Source of the DNA: Alopecurus myosuroides
Taxonomy: Eukaryota; Streptophyta; Magnoliopsida; Poales; Poaceae
Direction of reading: 5' to 3'
Length of the DNA stretch: 64,000 nucleotides
Assembly (NCBI GenBank): GCA_028641055.1
Contig: CM054062.1
Location: 237,286,376-237,350,375, forward strand
Numbering within the stretch: position 1 is the stretch's first letter; every line of letters begins with the position of its first letter. The notes below the pieces were generated by a model, which saw only the letters and a list, made by a program, of their open reading frames with translations, had not been told where the DNA came from and ran no database searches. The translations under genes were made by a program, and so were the position numbers. This document shows positions 1 through 9,965 of the stretch, piece by piece.

Positions 1-68
1 AAGTATCCGGACCTTTTCTCTTCTCAGTAAGGAATCTCGGGGCGCGATTCCTTCAAGGGGGGGCGTTT
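1..68 (+). mobile_element. 3' end of an upstream Tekay internal region
   Basis: The first 30 bases encode KYPDLFSSQ and a stop, identical to the pol terminus at 9894-9923. They are followed by the same short spacer and a G-rich polypurine tract that directly abuts the LTR at 69. This is therefore the tail of another internal region of the same family, not unique flanking DNA. It shows that the LTR at 69-4523 is shared by two internal regions, an LTR-int-LTR-int-LTR tandem typical of unequal recombination between LTRs. Only the last nine codons of the upstream copy are visible. Confidence 0.9.
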
Positions 69-1483
69 TGTAACATCCCAAGTATGAAAAACCACCCCTA
101 GCATGTTTGTTTCTTGTTTTATTAAAGTTTTGCATCATGTCATCATACTCATTACTTTGTTTGCATTTGTTTTGCATCTGTTTTCCTTTTGGTTTGCATC
201 TGTTTTTATTTGTTTTCACAATTGAAATTCAAACATTAATCAAATGCTTTGTTTCATACTTGTTATGTTACAACTTTCCAAATAAAAGGTTCAAATAAAA
301 CTCCCATTTGTTTCCATGAAAAATAACAAAAAGCTCAACTATTAAATTGTTCCTTAATAACCCACTTAATTCAAATTGCATTAAAATTCAAATCCAATTG
401 CATTTTACAAACTGCACCCAATTTGAAGTTATGAAAATTACCAAAACATTTCTAATCCTTTTGCTCCATTTAAACTTTAGGGTTCACCCTATTTAAATCT
501 TGTTTCAAATATTTCATTTAATAATAAAATTCATCCAAATTTGAATTAATTTACAAACAGCATTTTATTTTGAATCTTTTTGAAAACAAAAACTTGACAA
601 GTTGTTAATATTACATAATTAATCAATACCAAATTTATTCTAAAATTTTCCAACATCAAAAACCTTTCTATTTCTCTTCCTATTCCTATTTCAGCAAAAA
701 AAAAGGGAATAATAAAAGAACAAAAAAAATAGAAAGAGAGGGGAGAGAGGTAGTGGGCAGGCCCAGCCCACCCAAGGCAGCCCACTGCTACTTACCCCTT
801 CGCCAGCTTCTTCCTCGCGTACGGCAGGGCATCGCCCCTGTCCACGTCGACGCCGTCGATAGTGGACGGCCCCCCGTCGCCCCTACGTCCTACAAAACCC
901 CCCTAGGGTTCCCCCTCGAACCCTAGACCACCTGCGCCACCCTACCTCCCTCCTCGCCGCCGTTTCCTCCCTCTCTGTCGGCGATCCACCTCTCTGCAAC
1001 CTCCCACCGCCACCCGAGCTCACTCTCTGAATCTCCCCGGCGATCACCGCAACTGATGGCCCTCGGCGCGAGCTAGCAACGGAAACGAGACGCCCCCGGT
1101 ACCCTGTACGTCCACGACACCTTCGTTGAGCCTGAGGGGGCTTGTAGCGCCGCCGCCGTCCTCAGATCGTCGCCGGCCTTCCACCACCGTCCTTCTGCTT
1201 CCTCTCCAGCCCGCGGTGAGCACCACTCCAATTCCCCACCTCCTTCTGCATCACCGCATCTCGAGCACCTTCACATGGCCGCGCAGCACCACACCACCCC
1301 TCTGCAGCACGAGCACGGCCGCAGTCGCCGCCGGTGAGCGGCCACCGCGCCTTCTGTCAGTTCAAAGAACACCTGCAGGCAAGGTTCAGTTAGCGAATCT
1401 GAAAGATATCCTCACTGCATCCTTGTTCCTGACAAAACTGAACGAACACCACAGCGGTAGCAGCGTTGCGTGCGCAGGCCCAC

Positions 1484-1511
1484 GTCGAGGGTTCGATCCC
1501 CCTCGCCGCGA
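1484..1511 (+). other. tRNA T-arm/B-box-like hairpin in the LTR
   Basis: The stretch contains GAGGGTTCGATCCCCCTC, a perfect T-stem/T-loop shape holding the pol III B-box consensus GGTTCGATCC, followed by an acceptor-like CGCCGCG. Upstream, GCGGTAGCAGCG resembles a D-arm fragment. The same segment is at 11381-11408 in the other LTR. No matching 5' acceptor strand or anticodon arm was found, so it is a tRNA-derived or SINE-like fragment, not a tRNA gene. Confidence 0.4.
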
Positions 1512-2692
1512 ATAAACCCCATTTTTGCGCAGGGCACTGCCAGGGTGGCCCCCCTGTCAGCTGCTGTGGGCGCACTGCTGCCACGTTGGCCCCTGGGCCC
1601 ACTGGCAGTGCCCTAGGGTAGATAACTGCGTGGTGTAAAAAGAATTTCAGCCTTTCCTTTTTCAGTTTAAATCCTTTTTATTCACAGATTGGTCCCTAGT
1701 TTTAAATTGCTAATAACTTTTATTTTATAAGTCCAAATAATAAAAATAAAATATGTTTATTGAACCAAATTTAATTCTCTACCTGTTTATAACATTTGTA
1801 TTCTGTTTTGAATAATTCAAATGCATTCAAATTTCAAATTCAAACAATTCATTTGAAATTTGTACAATTGCATAACTAATTCATACTTAATCCAAATAAT
1901 GCAAATAAAATATGTTTTCCATGCTATTTCAAACCACCTTTTCAAATATAAATTTTGTTTCATGATTTGAATAATTAAAATTGCTTAAATAATTTAAACC
2001 TTGTTTAAATCATTTAATATTGCTAAATTCATAACTTGCTCAAATTAAATTATTTTTGAACATGTAAAATATGTTTTCAAACTAGAAAAGTATAAACTTT
2101 TCAAATATGAATTTGAATTTATGTTTGGAAAAAATAAAATTCAAATAATATTCAAACTTGTTTTAAGTTCATTTAAAACTTGTTTAATCTTGTTTAATTC
2201 ATAATAAATTCATCCTAATTCCTTTTTCAATATTTGAAACATGTAATCCACCTAAAATTGTGTGTTCTTTTCAAATATGAATTTTGTTATTTGTTTTGAA
2301 CAATTTAACTTGCTGAAAACAACAAATGCTTGTGTAACACCTTTAAGTAACCAAAATTCCCTGACTTAATAAATAAATTTCTAAACTTGGTAAACCTTAT
2401 TTTAAATTGTTTCTATTGTTGTTATTTTTCTGTTTTCCTCATCCATGCATCATACTAATCCACTATCACCCATTGGTTAGTTGTAAAACAATTGTTTCAA
2501 CCATAAATTCATGGGCTTTTCATATGCAACTCAAATTGCATATGGGTCCATTTAAACATGTTATGTTACCATGTCAACTAGGTTATTTCTATGCATCAAT
2601 TAAATGGTCATGCATCATCCCATGATTGAGCATTATGCCATGTTATTGATTGTTTATCTCTCTGCGTTGCTTGTTTGCTTCTTCTCGGATAG

Positions 2693-4176
2693 ACGACGAC
2701 GCTGAGACAGACGATACTTACGACACCCCTTCTGAGGATCTAGCTCAGTACCATGCTGCTGAGTTTGCAGGAAAGTATTCACTCACATGAACCATTGTGT
2801 TCCTTTCAACATTGGATACCGATACTTTCCATTGTCTATTCTGCTAGCCCTATGAATTGTTGCTTCTGTTCGATCCTATCACATGTTAACCTTTAACCCT
2901 GATATAGCCTCACCCACACACCTATAACCCCTTTGCTTGTTGCCCGTGTCTTACTAGCATGCTTAGGGTTGTTTTGCTCGAGTCTGTTGTCCGTTACTTT
3001 CTGTTACTATATTCTATTATGTTCTGGGGCTCGATATTTAAACAACAATCATGCTGCTGTTATGGTTAATAATAATTTGATGATAAGGCACCGGCAGGAG
3101 GCCCGGCGTGGTTTTGAGGCCTGCTAGTGTCGACCCTAATTAGGAAAAGGGTCTTGTCTACTGATCCATGATGAGCGCACTAACCGCATGTGGGAAGCGT
3201 GTATGGGCGCCCCCTCAATTTGATTCGATTCGCATCTCGTCCAAATCGCCACACTTAGTTCGGGCTTTCCATTTGATGCACGCATATGCATGTACGAACC
3301 CGAGGCCAGGGTGGAACTTTTGTAGTCGGCATTTAGGGCGGCGTGGTCTTAGAGTACTATGAGGGTCCCCCTTTTCTTCGTGGGGGCTCGATTAGCCGCG
3401 CACGCACAGCACGTGGTTCTTTGGGCTTGATGCGAAGAAGAGTTGAGTTGTGTTGAGTGCCTCGCTTGGTGGGTTTGATCCCCGTCTGGCGGGGTATTCT
3501 TACGTGTACGGCCAAATTGGTGCACCCCTGCAGGGATAAATCTTCTCGAGAAGCCGTGTTTTCCGCGGTTATGGTTGACTTGGTGAAAGTACTGCCTAAC
3601 AAGTACTCAGAACAACTTACACCTAACTAATGATAACTTGACTAGTAATAGTCTTACTGCCACAAAACTTGAACCATCATTAATCCAACTGTGTGAGTTA
3701 TCCTTGGGTTGCTTCTTTGGATAAGGGGCGAGATCCAGGATGGGTTTGTTTGGTGGTTAGTTGTAGTTGGTTATGATACGCTATCTTATCTCCTTTCTGT
3801 TAGCCGGAAGTTGTAGTATGTTCTGTAGTTGGTTAGTGCAGCCAGCTACCGCATCTTTTGTATCACCCTCTCTTCCTTTGAACCCAAAGCATCTGTGCTT
3901 GATGTTGTTGGGTACACTTTGGTGAATTGTGAGTCTTGCTTGCCAGTACGTTTATGTACTGACCCCTTTGGGGCTGTGGTTTCCGCAGACTACGCTTACG
4001 AGGATCCCCGTGATGGCTACTACGTGGAGTTTGACGAGGCTGCTGACGAGTACATAGCGGACCTGGGCAGGATCCGAGACATCGTGGATGGGCTCCGTCT
4101 TTTCGTTTCCGGCCTCTTAGGCCTATTTGGATCTTGTCTGTACTCAGACACTTTGGATGCTTCCGCTGTGTTGTAA
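2693..4176 (+). other. Two exon-like coding blocks inside the 5' LTR
   Basis: Block 1 (2693-2770) follows CGGATAG and encodes an acidic stretch ending AAEFA. Block 2 (3989-4176) follows TTTCCGCAG, and its frame joins block 1 to read A-D-Y-A-Y-E, then DGYYVEFDEAADEYIADLG, a hydrophobic GLLGLFG segment and a stop TAA at 4174-4176. Third-position composition and acidic residues look protein-coding, while the sequence between is AT-rich and stop-filled like an intron. The donor after block 1 is GAAAGT here but GCAAGT in the other LTR (a usable GC donor), so this copy's donor may be mutated. No upstream first exon could be identified. Function unknown; inferred, not proven. Confidence 0.4.
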
Positions 4177-4525
4177 TGATGATATGTTGGGACATGTGTC
4201 CTCTGGATGATTGTATTTGCTATCTCTGCTCTAGTGAGAGCTATTTGCAACTTATTTCTATTTATTTGTGTCTTAGAGATCTGTTGTGCTATCATTTTGT
4301 TAAACGCTGTTGACATACCATGTGTGTATGGTATGAAGTACGTCAATGGTAGTATCCTGATTTCTATGGGATGGTTTACGTAGACGATGAACAGTAGGGG
4401 TTGGTTGTCACACATACGTGTGTTGGCCTACTCGTAAGAGATGCGGGTGCCGGTAAGCCCCGTAATCCAATCAACTACTGTTCAACGGAACTGCGAGTAT
4501 CCTTTAGAAGTCCGGGTGCGACAAA

Positions 4526-4538
4526 TGGTATCAGAGCC
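4526..4538 (+). other. Primer-binding site (initiator tRNA-Met)
   Basis: TGGTATCAGAGCC lies two bases after the LTR terminus and matches the complement of the 3' end of plant initiator tRNA-Met, the usual primer for minus-strand synthesis in many plant Gypsy and Copia elements. Confidence 0.9.
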
Positions 4539-5067
4539 TGTCTGCCTGTAGGATCCCTTTTTACTGGTCGCAGTTGAGTCTAGAAACTATTTTGTAGCTA
4601 TATAGGAAAAATGAAACGTGAGACTAGGAATTCTGTTCTTTTTCTTCTTTCCCCACCCATCCTCCCTTTTTCTGGTAAGGAAGTGCAACGTTGTTTTCCC
4701 TTCTCATCTAAACTTTCAAGTTAGGGTTTCACGTATCCTGGTTTCTCTAGGATAGTTATATCTACTAGACCATAGGAATGGAGGTGGTTGTGACATGCTT
4801 TATCATGTTGCCTACTCACGAGTGAGAACGGAGGCGTGTAAGCCCCGGAAGCAGATCCTCTATTCCTTAAGCAGTAGATATTGATCCTTTAGAAGCCCGG
4901 ATGGGGTATTCCGTAGTACCTCAGGAGTGTTTGGTCTCGTGTTTCCCCGATGTTGCTTCGATATCCTGTTCTTCTCAACATCCTTTTCGTCCGTTGAAAC
5001 CTTGTTGTTGCTTTCCACTTCAGTTCTTCTACCGGCGTCTAATCAAAACTTCCCCGATCATCTGCAG
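4539..5067 (+). other. Tekay untranslated leader
   Basis: Non-coding leader between the primer site and the extra ORF. It is pyrimidine-rich near the end, with a CTGCAG immediately before the ATG at 5068 that could serve as a splice acceptor. No domain or structured RNA was recognised. Confidence 0.6.
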
Positions 5068-5883
5068 ATGGATCTCAAGTTCTACCCGCAGGTGGTTCGG
5101 ATGACTCGTTGCGAGAGCACTGCCGGTTATCCGGAGATTCTGAGAGACATGGTCACTTATCTGGGGTTCCGTTGGGCACCAGAGTACCAGGTCTACGAGC
5201 AGCAGCGAGAGTTTGACCAGACGTACTACCAGGCTATCGTCTACATTCTGTCAGATGATGGCATGAGCGTTGTCCACCGCTACGAGGGAGTAGGTTCCAC
5301 AGTGGATATGGCCGTGCAGCAGGCAGCTTATGTGAGTCTCACCGTCCTTCGTGCTGACTACTGGGGATTTGACGATTCCATCTATCGCCACATTCCCCGT
5401 GGTTACATCACTTCGGAGGAAGCTCACTTCACTCTCTACGACAACTTGGATGTTTATGAGCATGATAACTCCAGGCTGCACACCACCGCTCAGTTTGTGA
5501 GGCATAGTGACGCAGTTCCCAGCACACTATCTCAGGAGTTGGCTTCAGTCGGAGAGCATCTCTACCTTGCTTTGACTCGTCTGGCAACGTACACCACAGA
5601 CATTGTTGGAGACGAGCGCTTTGCACGTTTCGATCAGCCAGTTGGTCGTCGTCTGCCAGATGCTGGAGGTTACGAGCCGATCAGAGGTCCACTCCTCAAC
5701 CTCGGTGCTGGTTACACTGGGATTCCACGCTTTGGAGCACAGGGAGTCGATGCTATGTACTTCACCACACCTAGAGTCGCTCTCAGGCCACGTCAGATCT
5801 ATGTGGATCGTTGTTCTACCTACTTTCATGGGCGTGCTCCTCACCGTACCTCTCGTCGTACTACTCACCGCCGTCCTGCGTGA
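5068..5883 (+). CDS. Extra ORF upstream of gag, function unknown (271 aa)
   Basis: Uninterrupted ORF between the primer site and gag. The ATG at 5068 is chosen because the frame upstream is pyrimidine-rich leader and CTGCAG precedes the ATG. The N-terminus begins MDLKFYPQVVRMT. Around residues 30-75 an aromatic, charged segment (YYQAIVYILSDDG, then VGSTVDMAVQQAAYVSLTVL) has the spacing of a double-stranded-RNA-binding fold: beta strands, a G-x-G-S turn, then an Ala-rich helix. This is resemblance only. The C-terminus is Arg/His-rich (HRTSRRTTHRRPA), suggesting nucleic-acid binding. No gag, zinc-knuckle or protease motif is seen. It is intact although gag and pol in the same element are damaged. 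Codon usage is GC-rich like the element's gag. Confidence 0.6.
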   Translation: MDLKFYPQVVRMTRCESTAGYPEILRDMVTYLGFRWAPEYQVYEQQREFDQTYYQAIVYILSDDGMSVVHRYEGVGSTVDMAVQQAAYVSLTVLRADYWGFDDSIYRHIPRGYITSEEAHFTLYDNLDVYEHDNSRLHTTAQFVRHSDAVPSTLSQELASVGEHLYLALTRLATYTTDIVGDERFARFDQPVGRRLPDAGGYEPIRGPLLNLGAGYTGIPRFGAQGVDAMYFTTPRVALRPRQIYVDRCSTYFHGRAPHRTSRRTTHRRPA

Positions 5884-6091
5884 TGAGCATGGAGTACCGA
5901 TGTATCCATTCTTAGCTATGTTTAGTTATCCTTTGGCATTCGAACCATTTATGGTGTGTTGGATATTCTGATGTATTTGAACATGTGGTGATGTACCTGT
6001 TGGTTATCTATTCATGCGTCGGAATAATCTCTCTTTCGGTTACCAAGTCTATCTTTTTCTATTGTTGTGCTAAAATGCATTTCCATTCAGG

Positions 6092-6703
6092 ATGCCGCCA
6101 ACAAGGAACAACCCGCCCGAGCCACCGCCAATCACGGAGCTGTTGACTCAGATGACCCAAGTCATGGCACAGATGGCCCAGTTCCAGACTAACCAGCACA
6201 ACAACCAGAATGCTCCACGAGTCAGTATCAAGGAGTTTCTCAGTCTGGGCCCGAGAGCTTTCGTGGCAACACGCGAGCCTCTGGATGCTGATGACTGGAT
6301 CTGTGAGATAGCTAGGGCTCTGGAGATTGCTCATGTTGTTGAGGAAGACAAGTTCAAGTATGCCTCCTACCTACTGAAGGGTCAGGCAGCTACTTGGTGG
6401 GAAAACTACCAGACCATGAGAGCTGGCTATCCAATCACCTGGGGTTGTTTCAAGGAAGCTTTCCTGAAGCACCACATTCCAGATGGTCTCATGGAAAGGA
6501 TGCGTGAAGAGTTCTGCTCTCTCAAGCAGGGTAAGCTGGACGTCATTGGCTATCAGAGTGAGTTCAATCGCCTCGCTCGATACGCTGGTGATGAGGTGTC
6601 CACTGAGGCTAAGAAGATGGCAAGGTTCCGCGGAGGTTTTAACCCGGAACTCAAGTACGCCCTCACCAACATCAAGGTCAAAGATCTTTGCGGCAGCAGT
6701 TAA
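6092..6703 (+). pseudogene. Tekay gag, C-terminally truncated
   Basis: Begins MPPTRNNPPEPPPITELLTQ, a Pro/Gln-rich N-terminus typical of chromovirus Gag. The Retrotrans_gag core covers about residues 60-190: [49 protein letters not shown]. Gag should continue into a CCHC zinc knuckle, but the frame runs into KVKDLCGSS and stops at 6703. From there the sequence is already protease in another frame. The missing knuckle and the frame change point to an internal deletion at about 6690-6700, so capsid/nucleocapsid function is lost in this copy. Confidence 0.88.
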
Positions 6704-9700
6704 ACTCCCCTTTGTTGGATTGGGTTCTCCGCTAGTAGTAAACTCCCCTGGAGCAACTATGCAAACTTCCAAGATCAGTCATGAAAATCAGATCCTAATC
6801 GGAGGTCACATATTCCTTGCTTCTCTCATACTGCTTGGCAATTCTGACATTGATGTCATTCTTGGCATGGATTGGTTGAAGGCCAATAAAGCTACGATTG
6901 ATTGTGCTCAAAAGTCAATAACTCTGTTCCACCCTTCTGGCCAGATAGTCTATTCTCCAAATGAATCAAGTTCTGTTCAGCTTTACACCCTCGATGCTAA
7001 ACCTCTACCTCTACTTGAAAATGTTCCGGTGGTTTGTGAATTCCCTGACGTCTTTCCAGAAGAGTTGCCAGGGATGCCTCCGGACAGAGCAGTTGAGTTC
7101 GTGATCGAGCTTGAACCAGGTACTGCTCCAATCTCTAAGCACCCATACAAGATAGCTCCTCCTGAACTGAAATTGTTGAAGGAGCAAATCGATATGTACA
7201 TGGAAAAAGGTTACATTCAACCTAGTTCCTCCGCTTGGGGTTGCCCAACTCTGTTCGTTGCAAAGAAGGATCAAACAAAGAGACTCGTTGTTGACTATCG
7301 TCCTCTTAACGAGAAAACCATCAAAAACAAGTATCCAATTCCTCGTATCGATGATCTTTTTGATCAACTTGCTGGAGCCTCAATATTCTCCAAGTTGGAC
7401 TTGAGAATGGGTTACCATCAAATAAAGATCAGAAAGGAAGATATTCCAAAGACAGCTTTCACCACTCGGTACGGTCTATATGAATACACCGTCATGTCCT
7501 TTGGTCTCACCAATGCACCGGCGACGTTCTCTCGACTCATGAATTCTGTCTTCCATGAATACCTCGACAAGTTCGTTGTGGTATATCTTGATGACATCCT
7601 TGTCTACTCCAAATCTGAGGAAGAGCATGAAGAACATCTTCGTCTCACTCTCATGAAACTTCGCGAGCATCGTCTATATGCCAAGTTCTCCAAATGTGAG
7701 TTCTGGATTCCAGAAGTTGCTTACCTTGGTCATGTCATCTCCGCCAAGGGCATAGACATTGATCCAGAAAAGGTTAAAGCAATTGTTGATTGGAAACCTC
7801 CAAAGACGGTAAAGCAAGTACGAAGTTTTCTTGGCTTGGCTAGCTATTGCCGTCGTTTCGTCCAAAACTTTTCCAAGATTGCCAAACCTCTCACTGATAT
7901 CACAAAGAAGGACAAGAAGTTCGTTTGGTCTCCACAATGTGATGAAAGTTTCAATCTCCTGAAGACTAAACTCACTACTACACCAGTTCTGGTTGGCCCA
8001 GATACTACCAAACCTTTCCAGATATTCTGCGATGCATCTCTCCAAGGTCTAGGAGCAGTTCTTATGCAAGAACGTCAAGTTGTGGCTTATGCTTCACGTC
8101 AGTTGAATGCACATGAGCAAAACTATCCCACACATGACCTTGAACTTGCAGCAGTTGTGTTTGCCCTCAAGAAATGGAGACAATACTTGTTGGGTAATCG
8201 CACTGAAATCTTTTCCGATCATAAGAGTCTGAAATACATCTTCACTCAACCAGATCTAAACCTCAGGCAAAGGAGATGGATTGAAAAGATTAAAGATTTT
8301 GATCTTACCATTTCTTACACTCCAGGCAAGGCTAATGTTATGGCCGATGCTCTCAGTCGCAAGTCGTATTGCAATAATCTCATGATCATGGAAAGCCAAC
8401 CTCCTCTTCATGAAGAATTCCAGAAGCTGAACCTTGGTCTTGTTCCTCAAGGCTATCTTGCGAACTTGACAGCCAGTCCAACTCTCGAGGACAAGATTCG
8501 TTCTGAACAACTTCGTGATGCTGAAATCAAGAAGATGGTAGAACTCATCAAAGAAGGCAAGGAGAAATTTAAGTCCTTCTCAATTGATGACAAAGGAACT
8601 GTGTTATTCGAAGGACGAATTGCAGTTCCTCAAGTTCAAAGTCTCAAAGATGTCATTTTCAAGGAGGCTCATGAAACTCCTCTCTCCATACACCCTGGAA
8701 GTACAAAGATGTACCAGGATCTCAAAACACTGTATTGGTGGCCTGGCATGAAAAGTGAAATTGCTCAATACGTTTCTGAATGTGACGTTTGTCAACGTGT
8801 TAAGGCAGTCCATCAGAAAACAGCCGGTCTACTCCAACCACTGAAAATTCCTGAGTGGAAGTGGGACATGATTGAAATGGACTTCATCACTGGTTTTCCA
8901 AAGTCCAAGAGGGGCAACAATGCAATCTTCGTTGTCATTGATCGTCTCACTAAAGTAGCTCACTTCTTTGCTGTCAAAGAAACAATCTCAACTAGCCAGT
9001 TAGCAGAGCTCTACACAGCAAGGATTGTTCCTCTTCATGGTGTTCCATTGGAAATAAGCTCAGACCATGGAAGCATATTCACTTCTCATTTCTGGAAAAG
9101 TTTTCAAGAAGCATTGGGCACCAAACTTCTGTTCAGCACAGCCTATCACCCTCAGTCTTAAGGGCAAGTCGAAAGAGTCAACCAGATTCTCGAGGATATG
9201 CTCAGAGCATGTGGTATCTCCTTTGGCATGAAATGGGAGGATTGTCTTCCATATGCTGAATTCTCCTACAACAACAGCTTCCAGGCAAGCCTAGGCATGG
9301 CACCATTTGAAGCTCTATATGGCCGCAGATGCAGGAGTCCAATCAATTGGTCTGGAGCTGGTGAACGTTCACTCTTAGGCCCTGACATTGTTAAGGAAGC
9401 CGAAGAGAAAGTTCGCATCATTCGTGACAATCTCAAGATTGCTCAGTCTCGTCAGAAAAGCTACTATGACAGCAAGCACAGGGATATGATTTATGCACCT
9501 GGTGACAAAGCATATCTCCGTGTAACTCCCCTCAGAGGCACTCATCGTTTTGGCGTTAAAGGAAAGCTTGAACCAAGATACATTGGTCCTTTCAACATCC
9601 TCTCAAGGCGTGCAGAAAATGCCTATCGTCTTGAACTTCTAGAAAAACTATCCAAGGTGCACGATGTGTTTCACGTGTCACAGCTCAAGAGGTGTTTCAA

Positions 9701-9923
9701 AAATCCAGATCGTGCAGTTGATCATGATTCCATTGAACTGCAAGATGATCTCTCTTATGAGGAGCACCCTGTTCGTATTCTCGATGAGACCGAGCGTAAG
9801 ACTCGCAACAAGAGCACCAAGTTCTTGAAAGTGCAGTGGTCGCATCATTCCTATAAAGAGGCAACGTGGGAGACCGAAGAGGATCTTCGCAAGAAGTATC
9901 CGGACCTTTTCTCTTCTCAGTAA
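6696..9923 (+). pseudogene. Tekay pol: partial protease, RT, RNase H, integrase, chromodomain
   Basis: Domains in order: second half of the aspartic protease (VNSPG, then DVILGMDWL; the D-S/T-G active site is deleted); reverse transcriptase from about 7050 ([13 protein letters not shown], catalytic YLDD within [12 protein letters not shown]); RNase H ([16 protein letters not shown] to [10 protein letters not shown]); integrase with HHCC finger ([16 protein letters not shown]) and catalytic core ([16 protein letters not shown]); then the GPF region and a chromodomain (KFLKVQW, ATWETEEDL). A TAA at 9159-9161 falls just before the catalytic glutamate of integrase, where family members read PQTDGQ. 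The same frame resumes at once (GQVERVNQ) and stays open to the stop at 9921-9923. The polyprotein is otherwise well preserved, so inactivation is recent. Confidence 0.93.
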
Positions 9924-9948
9924 GGAATCTCGGGGCGCGATTCCTTCA

Positions 9949-9960
9949 AGGGGGGGGGGG
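9949..9960 (+). other. Polypurine tract before the 3' LTR
   Basis: A run of 11 G preceded by AA lies just upstream of the LTR start at 9966. This is the expected plus-strand primer. In the upstream copy (about 55-63) the same tract has only 7 G. Confidence 0.8.
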
Positions 9961-9965
9961 CGTTT

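Larger units (their letters stand above)
69..4523 (+). repeat. Tekay 5' LTR (4455 bp)
   Basis: Starts TGTAACATCC and ends GTGCGACA immediately before the primer-binding site. It aligns end to end with 9966-14421, with scattered substitutions and small indels, high identity by eye. At 4.45 kb it is much longer than most plant Gypsy LTRs. Its composition is patchwork: AT-rich 69-770, GC-rich gene-leader-like 780-1625, AT-rich 1626-2690, then mixed sequence holding two exon-like coding blocks (2693-2770 and 3989-4176) and a tRNA T-arm-like hairpin (1484-1511). Short ORFs elsewhere in it have no coding character. Confidence 0.93.

Noticed and set aside
107..298. 63-aa hydrophobic ORF, repeated at 10004-10195
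   Set aside because: Appears twice only because it lies in the two LTRs; T-rich sequence gives Phe/Leu codons by chance, and there is no start context or conserved domain.
1454..1511. Complete tRNA gene in the LTR
   Set aside because: Only a T-arm-like hairpin is convincing; no matching 5' acceptor strand or anticodon arm could be built.
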